Origin: an uncultured Atopobiaceae bacterium
GTDB taxonomy: Bacteria; Actinomycetota; Coriobacteriia; Coriobacteriales; Atopobiaceae
NCBI GenBank assembly: GCA_905235165.1
Contig: CAJOKK010000001.1
Span: forward strand, 1 to 25,891
Length of the DNA: 25,891 nucleotides
Reading direction: 5' to 3'
Shown here: positions 21,824 to 25,891 of the stretch, piece by piece
Layout of the letters: every line of letters starts with the position of its first letter
Position numbering within the stretch: position 1 is the first letter of the stretch
Made by a program: the position numbers and the translations under genes
Notes under the pieces: model-generated
Told to the model about the DNA's origin: nothing
The model's input: only the letters and a program-made list of their open reading frames with translations
The model's database searches: none

Positions 21824-22882
21824 TTAGCGTTGTGCCGGCATGGGCACACCAAGATGGTCGAAGGCGGCAGGCATGGCCTGGCGCCCTTGGGGCGTGCGCG
21901 TGATGAGCCCGCGTTGCAGCAGGTAGGGCTCATAGACGTCTTCGAGCGTCGACGGGTCCTCCCCCACGGCCGAGGCAACGGTGGTCAAGCCAACCGGTCG
22001 GCCCTGGAAGGTCTTGGTAAGGACCTCAAGGATCTTGATGTCCATCCAGTCGAGCCCAAGCTCGTCTATCTCGAAAAAGGATAGCGCCTCTGCCGCGACT
22101 TCCCAAGTGATAGCTCCGTCAGAGCGCACCTGGGCATAGTCGCGCACACGCTTGAGCAGGCGGTTGGCCAGGCGCGGCGTGCCACGCGAGCGCGAGGCGA
22201 TCTCTGCGGCGGCTTGGTCGTCAACCTCAACGCCCAGGATGGCAGCTGAGCGCTTCACGATGGTGGAGAGCTCGGCATTGGTGTAGTAGTCGAGGCGAAA
22301 TGAGATGCCAAAGCGGTCGCGCAGGGGTCCCGTGAGGAGGCCTGTGCGGGTAGTGGCGCCCACAAGGGTGAAGCGCGGGATGTCGAGGCGGATGGAGCGC
22401 GCAGCCGGCCCCTTGCCAATCACGATATCGAGGAAGAAGTCTTCCATAGCGGGATAGAGCACCTCCTCAACCTGATGGTTGAGGCGATGGATCTCGTCCA
22501 CAAAGAGGACGTCACCTTCTTCCAGGTTGGTGAGAATGGCGGCAAGGTCTCCCGTTCGCTCGATGGCCGGCCCCGAAGTGGTATGCAGCTTGGCGCCCAT
22601 CTCGTTGGCCACCACGCCAGCGAGGGTCGTCTTGCCCAATCCCGGAGGACCCGAGAAGATCACGTGGTCAAGCGGCTCGCCACGATCTTTGGCAGCCTGG
22701 ATGAGCACGCGCAGGTTCTCGCGAACGCGCTCCTGCCCGCAGTAGTCGTCAAGCGTGCGCGGACGAAGCGAGCGATCGACATCAAGGTCATCTGCCGTGA
22801 GCTCAGCCGTCACGCTGCGCTGGGGACGCGGGGCAGAAGCAGCATCTGACTCAAAGAGGTCTTCTTTGTCGGCCTCCCACAT
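21824..22882 (-). CDS. ruvB: Holliday junction branch migration ATPase RuvB
   Basis: A 352-residue AAA+ protein with Walker A GPPGLGKTT (about 78-86), Walker B LFVDEIH (about 125-131), sensor 1 GATTR, the arginine-finger segment GPLRDRFG and a C-terminal winged-helix DNA-binding domain (FEIDELGLDW through LLQRGLITRTPQGR). RuvB hexamers drive branch migration of Holliday junctions bound by RuvA. The frame permits a TTG at 22885, but the ATG at 22882 forms a TGATG stop/start overlap with ruvA and has GGGGGTGG six bases upstream. The order ruvC-ruvA-ruvB is the usual actinobacterial operon. Confidence 0.98.
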   Translation of the reverse strand: MWEADKEDLFESDAASAPRPQRSVTAELTADDLDVDRSLRPRTLDDYCGQERVRENLRVLIQAAKDRGEPLDHVIFSGPPGLGKTTLAGVVANEMGAKLHTTSGPAIERTGDLAAILTNLEEGDVLFVDEIHRLNHQVEEVLYPAMEDFFLDIVIGKGPAARSIRLDIPRFTLVGATTRTGLLTGPLRDRFGISFRLDYYTNAELSTIVKRSAAILGVEVDDQAAAEIASRSRGTPRLANRLLKRVRDYAQVRSDGAITWEVAAEALSFFEIDELGLDWMDIKILEVLTKTFQGRPVGLTTVASAVGEDPSTLEDVYEPYLLQRGLITRTPQGRQAMPAAFDHLGVPMPAQR

Positions 22883-23514
22883 CAACGACCACCCCCAAGG
22901 CGCTTAAGCGCATAGGCAAGGGCCTTCTCGACCGTCGCCGAAGACGCGTCATCGATCTCCTGCAGGGCAAGCTCCGCCTCCTGGGGGCTAAAGCCCATGG
23001 AGAGAAGGGCGTCGGTTGCCTCGGCAAGGGCCGAGCTTGCCGGCGCGGCCGGAGCCACGTCATCAAAGGAAGGCTCGATGAGCCCCACAAGGGAACGAAG
23101 CTCCCCGTCTTTCTGGAAGACGCCGTCGAGGTCGACCAGCAGGCGCTGGGCCTTACGCTTGCCCACGCCCGGCACTTGCGCCATGCGGCTGGCGTCTTGC
23201 GCGGCAACCACCGAGGCAAGCGCCGCAGGCTTGAAGGTCGAGAGCACCGAAAGCGCGAGCTTGGGGCCAACGCCCGATATGGCGATCAGGCGGTCGAAGA
23301 GCGTGCGCTCCTCCCGGCTGGCGAAGCCATAGAGCTCCATGGCGTCTTCGCGCACCACCAGGCGCGTGAGAATGGTGACGCCGGCCGTGCCCACAGGGGG
23401 CAGCTCGGCGGCACTTTGCTGAGAAATGCCAAGCTCATAGCCAACGCCCTGCACGTCAAGCACGGCATGCGAGGGCATCAGCTCGATGAGCGTTCCCGTT
23501 AGCTGTACTATCAC
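22882..23514 (-). CDS. ruvA: Holliday junction DNA-binding protein RuvA
   Basis: A 210-residue protein with the N-terminal OB fold (MIVQLTGTLIE, VGYELGIS), two helix-hairpin-helix motifs (AISGVGPKLALSVLS near 78-92 and VPGVGKRKAQRLL near 113-125), an Ala/Pro linker and the C-terminal RuvB-contacting domain (ATDALLSMGFSPQEAELAL). RuvA tetramers hold four-way junctions and load RuvB. The start is GTG at 23514, overlapping the ruvC stop as GTGA, so the genes are translationally coupled. Confidence 0.97.
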   Translation of the reverse strand: MIVQLTGTLIELMPSHAVLDVQGVGYELGISQQSAAELPPVGTAGVTILTRLVVREDAMELYGFASREERTLFDRLIAISGVGPKLALSVLSTFKPAALASVVAAQDASRMAQVPGVGKRKAQRLLVDLDGVFQKDGELRSLVGLIEPSFDDVAPAAPASSALAEATDALLSMGFSPQEAELALQEIDDASSATVEKALAYALKRLGGGR

Positions 23515-24137
23515 GAATTGCTCCTTCTCGCCTGTTGTTCCTTGCGGGCAAGGCGTGTTGCCGTGGCCGCCGCCGTGACCTCTCGAGACTCGAGGCGATC
23601 GTACTCGGCCTGCACGAGCTCGGCCGCCCGCATCTGCTCGGGGGCAGCCGCATGGGCCAGGGTTCTGGTACGGCTGAGGTTGGCATGGCAGATCGCCGCC
23701 GCCAGCGCATCGGCCGCATGGTCGGGACGAGGGTCGTGGTCAAGCCCAAGCACGGTACGCACCATGTAGATGACCTGGTACTTGTCGGCTGAGCCCGTAC
23801 CCACGACGGCCTGCTTGATCTGCATGGGGGTGTACTCCCCCACCGACATGCCCGCGCGTGCGCAGGCCACGATGGCCACCCCACGAGCCTGGGCGGTGGC
23901 GATGGCCGAGCGGACGTTCTCGCCAAAGAAGATCTTCTCGATGGCAAGGTGGGTGGGGTGGTAAGACTCGATGACCTGGGAGATCTGGTCGTAGATCGAG
24001 CCCAGGCGCTGGTCGATCGGCTCCGACGAGCGCGTGGTGACGCAGCCGTAGGCACGGGCGCGACAGAGCGACCCGCGCGTCTCGACGACACCCCAGCCAG
24101 TATGCGCAAGGCCGGGGTCTATGCCAAGGATAATCAC
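23511..24137 (-). CDS. ruvC: Holliday junction resolvase RuvC
   Basis: An endonuclease of the RNase H fold: the catalytic acids are in GIDPG (first strand), AIEKIFFG and the C-terminal DHAADAL. It resolves junctions processed by RuvAB. Three starts are possible: 24188, ATG 24155 and GTG 24137. The LexA box and extended -10 place the transcript start near 24165, so 24188 is excluded, and 24155 has no ribosome binding site. GTG 24137 has GGGAGG just upstream and yields the family-typical opening MIILGIDPG (208 residues), so it is preferred. It is the first gene of the ruv operon. Confidence 0.93.
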   Translation of the reverse strand: MIILGIDPGLAHTGWGVVETRGSLCRARAYGCVTTRSSEPIDQRLGSIYDQISQVIESYHPTHLAIEKIFFGENVRSAIATAQARGVAIVACARAGMSVGEYTPMQIKQAVVGTGSADKYQVIYMVRTVLGLDHDPRPDHAADALAAAICHANLSRTRTLAHAAAPEQMRAAELVQAEYDRLESREVTAAATATRLARKEQQARRSNS

Positions 24138-24157
24138 GCGCCCTCCCGAAGCCATTT

Positions 24158-24171
24158 CGAACGTTCGTTCT
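24158..24171. promoter_or_regulatory. LexA (SOS) box at the ruvC promoter
   Basis: The sequence CGAAC-GTTC-GTTCT fits the Gram-positive LexA consensus GAAC-N4-GTTC, with a C/G-type flank on one side. It lies directly downstream of the putative -10, covering the predicted transcription start, so LexA would block ruvCAB until DNA damage. Confidence 0.8.
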
Positions 24172-24180
24172 ATCCTACCA
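24172..24180 (-). promoter_or_regulatory. extended -10 promoter of the ruv operon
   Basis: Minus-strand TG-G-TAGGAT abuts the LexA box. A clear -35 hexamer is not seen, consistent with an extended -10 promoter. Confidence 0.5.
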
Positions 24181-24232
24181 CGTACCAAGGCTTACGGGCA
24201 CGAGAAAGCAGGGACCGCCAAAACAAGGTCAG

Positions 24233-25891
24233 CTAGTTCTCGGAGAAGCGGTCGGTCCAAGTGCCCTCAGAGCCCATCGAGAGGTCGCGTAGCAGCTCAA
24301 AGGCCTCCATAAGCTCGCTTCGGTGCTCCTCAAGCTCCTCAGGCGTAGCCTCCCTGATCCTGCGGCCCTGGAGCTCGCTGCTACTCTGGACCGAAGCCAG
24401 CTTGGAATAGGCCTCCTGAAGCCTTTTGTCAGGATTGGGGCGAGGCACGTCAAACCAATCGAGCCCCGTGGGATTGATGGCCTCGACAAGTGCCTTCGAC
24501 GACAGGGCAAGGCATTCGGGCAGCGCCACGCGCCGCGCGTCGTGGGAGCGGTAGGTAACGAGAACCGCCTCCGCAACGTCAGCATCCGTCATCTGCAGGC
24601 AGACGTCGCTCAGGCTGTTCTCGAACTCGATATAGAGGGTAAGCGTGCTGTCGATGTAGTTGAGAAGAACCTCGTTCGCCCAGGTGTCAACAATGACCTC
24701 GATCTCAGGGACATCCTCGGGAAGCACGGTCAGCGACGGCAGGATGGGCGAGATGGTGTTTCTCATCCGCGTGACGTTGATGACGGAAGAGCGGTAGAGG
24801 TCTCCCAGCGGAGCGAATCGCCCGGCCTCGGCCTGCGCATGGCGAAGCTCGAGGGCAAGCGCGGTCTTGTCGAGAGAGCACAGGGGCAGCGCGTTGGTCT
24901 CGCGTGCGAGAGCCGCAAGGTGGGCCTGGGCAAGGTCGTAGGCAAGCTCCTCGTCATCCACGTTGCCAATCGGAGCCGTCTGGGCATGGACGCGCAGCGC
25001 ACGCACGAGCCGCTTTGCCTCCTCCGCACGAGGCGAGCCCTTCGGAAGGCCCAGCAGAACGTGCACATGCGTCGGGCCGAGCGCGTCGGTTGCCGCCACG
25101 GCTAAGAACATGGAGGAGATCGACCCGTCAACGAGCAGGGCAACATCCATCAGGTAGTTCTTTTGGACATAGTCACGAATGCCGAGCGTCACCGACTGCC
25201 AGGTAAAGAAGCGTTCGTCGTAGAGCTCTGGCGAGAGCTCGCTGCCCCGCTCCAACACGGCACCCGCACCGACCTCGGCCATGATGAAGTTTTCTTCGAA
25301 GGGACCCACAGAAGCCGCGAGGCGCGCGTCAGGGGCGAGCACGAAGCTCGCCCCACAAAAGACGAGGTTGCCGTAGCAGCCAACCGAGTTCGCGCAGACG
25401 ATCCACGCGTCAGTATCGAGCGCGATGCGGTCGTAGCCGCCCTCCTCGATCGCGGCTCCCATGGCGGAGGCGGGGTCATCGTTTGCATAGCTGAAGGAGT
25501 TGAGGAAGAGGATGACGTCAACCTTAGGCTCGTCGCACCACTCCTCAAGCTCGGCATAGGTATAGGCTATGCCCACCTTTGAGCCAAAGAGCTCAAGGCG
25601 GGAAAGCCCCTCGCGCTGACGCAGACGAAGCTCGGTTTCAGAACCCTTCTTGGGACCCGAAGGCACAAGGTCAAAGGAGACAAGCTCGACCTGTCCGTCA
25701 CGCAAAAGTGCCGCCCCGTAGGGATGGGGCGAGTCGAGCGGAAGCACCAGGGGCACCAGGCAGGCGCATGACACGCGCTCCGCCAGCTCTTCGAGCGCGG
25801 CGAACAGGTCGATCAGATAGTCTTGGCGCACGCTGTAGTCAACGACCGTGGGGCCGGTGAGGGTACAGATGCCAAACACGAGAAGGTCGCA
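24233..25891 (-). CDS. degenerate glutamine-dependent NAD+ synthetase homologue, 5' truncated by the window
   Basis: The frame stays open to the window edge (CDLLVFG precedes the GTG at 25879), so the N terminus lies outside; 552 residues are visible. The first half follows the nitrilase/glutaminase domain of NadE (LLVFGICTLTGPT; ANSVGCYGNLVFCGASF; PFEENFIMAEV). The second half follows the NAD synthetase domain (DVALLVDGSISSMFLAVAATDALGP; GRFAPLGDLYRSSV). Key residues differ: FPEL is FGIC, the ICEDLW segment with the nucleophile Cys is IAYTYAE, SGGIDS is VDGSISS and TTGNKSE is CSLDKTA. It therefore looks like a non-catalytic paralogue. The reading frame is intact and codon use is normal, arguing against a decaying pseudogene. 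It lies upstream of ruvC on the same strand. Confidence 0.78.
   Translation of the reverse strand, partial: CDLLVFGICTLTGPTVVDYSVRQDYLIDLFAALEELAERVSCACLVPLVLPLDSPHPYGAALLRDGQVELVSFDLVPSGPKKGSETELRLRQREGLSRLELFGSKVGIAYTYAELEEWCDEPKVDVILFLNSFSYANDDPASAMGAAIEEGGYDRIALDTDAWIVCANSVGCYGNLVFCGASFVLAPDARLAASVGPFEENFIMAEVGAGAVLERGSELSPELYDERFFTWQSVTLGIRDYVQKNYLMDVALLVDGSISSMFLAVAATDALGPTHVHVLLGLPKGSPRAEEAKRLVRALRVHAQTAPIGNVDDEELAYDLAQAHLAALARETNALPLCSLDKTALALELRHAQAEAGRFAPLGDLYRSSVINVTRMRNTISPILPSLTVLPEDVPEIEVIVDTWANEVLLNYIDSTLTLYIEFENSLSDVCLQMTDADVAEAVLVTYRSHDARRVALPECLALSSKALVEAINPTGLDWFDVPRPNPDKRLQEAYSKLASVQSSSELQGRRIREATPEELEEHRSELMEAFELLRDLSMGSEGTWTDRFSEN

Noticed and set aside
24138..24188. Longer RuvC forms starting at 24188 or 24155.
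   Set aside because: 24188 is upstream of the -10, and 24155 has no ribosome binding site; the extra residues do not resemble RuvC family N termini.
24233..25891. Calling the last gene an active NAD+ synthetase (nadE).
   Set aside because: Catalytic residues of both domains are changed, so a functional name would mislead.
1..25891. CRISPR arrays, tRNA or rRNA genes, prophage or toxin-antitoxin modules.
   Set aside because: No regularly spaced repeats, tRNA cloverleaf or CCA-proximal T-loop patterns, rRNA signatures, or phage/TA protein families were seen by eye; short tRNAs cannot be fully excluded without a covariance-model search.

Overview
The window looks like a chromosomal segment from a high-GC Gram-positive bacterium, most likely a member of the Coriobacteriia (Collinsella/Olsenella/Atopobium type). 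The evidence is inferential: uniformly high GC with strongly GC-biased third codon positions, a ruvC-ruvA-ruvB operon with a Gram-positive type SOS box (GAAC-N4-GTTC), Tat and lipoprotein signals, a DUF4012 surface protein, and anaerobe-style Fe-S flavoprotein and hypA genes. No rRNA, tRNA, CRISPR array, transposase or phage gene was seen. The genes are mostly housekeeping or accessory-metabolic and densely packed.

Layout. Positions 1-3876 (+): the 3' part of a large Fe-S/FAD pyridine-nucleotide oxidoreductase (GltD-like), an M18 aminopeptidase and a stand-alone hypA. A perfect 52-bp-arm palindrome (3916-4021) separates these from a convergent metal-resistance operon (6740-4024, -), an SmtB-like zinc sensor followed by a ZntA/CadA-type P1B ATPase with a His/Cys-rich tail. 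The operon's promoter has an SmtB-type operator lying in its -35/-10 spacer. A TatD-linked radical SAM gene (+) follows. A strong bidirectional terminator then separates it from two genes on the other strand encoding lipoproteins: a PTP-like phytase/phosphatase and a DUF3574-like protein. After a 412-bp, hairpin-rich divergent intergenic region come amt and glnK (+). Another convergent terminator precedes a Tat-exported GH13 alpha-glucosidase lipoprotein (-).

From 13824 (+) there is a two-TM, Pro/Glu-linker, TPR-containing protein of unknown function followed by a HAD phosphatase. A second long palindrome (17261-17332) carries the same 31-nt unit as the first, but in the opposite head/tail arrangement, and separates the HAD gene from a convergent M20 PepV-like dipeptidase. 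The rest is on the minus strand: cspA with a structured leader and a UUCG terminator, a DUF4012 protein, a DUF6483-like gene, ruvB, ruvA, ruvC, and a truncated-by-window NAD+ synthetase homologue.

The items most worth a second look are: (i) the pair of related long palindromes, each sitting between convergent genes and built from one shared 31-nt unit; (ii) the NadE-like protein, in which the glutaminase E-K-C triad and the SGGxDS PP-loop both appear to be lost, suggesting a pseudoenzyme; (iii) a PII protein lacking both T-loop tyrosines; and (iv) a LexA box abutting an extended -10 at the ruv promoter, which also decides the ruvC start codon.
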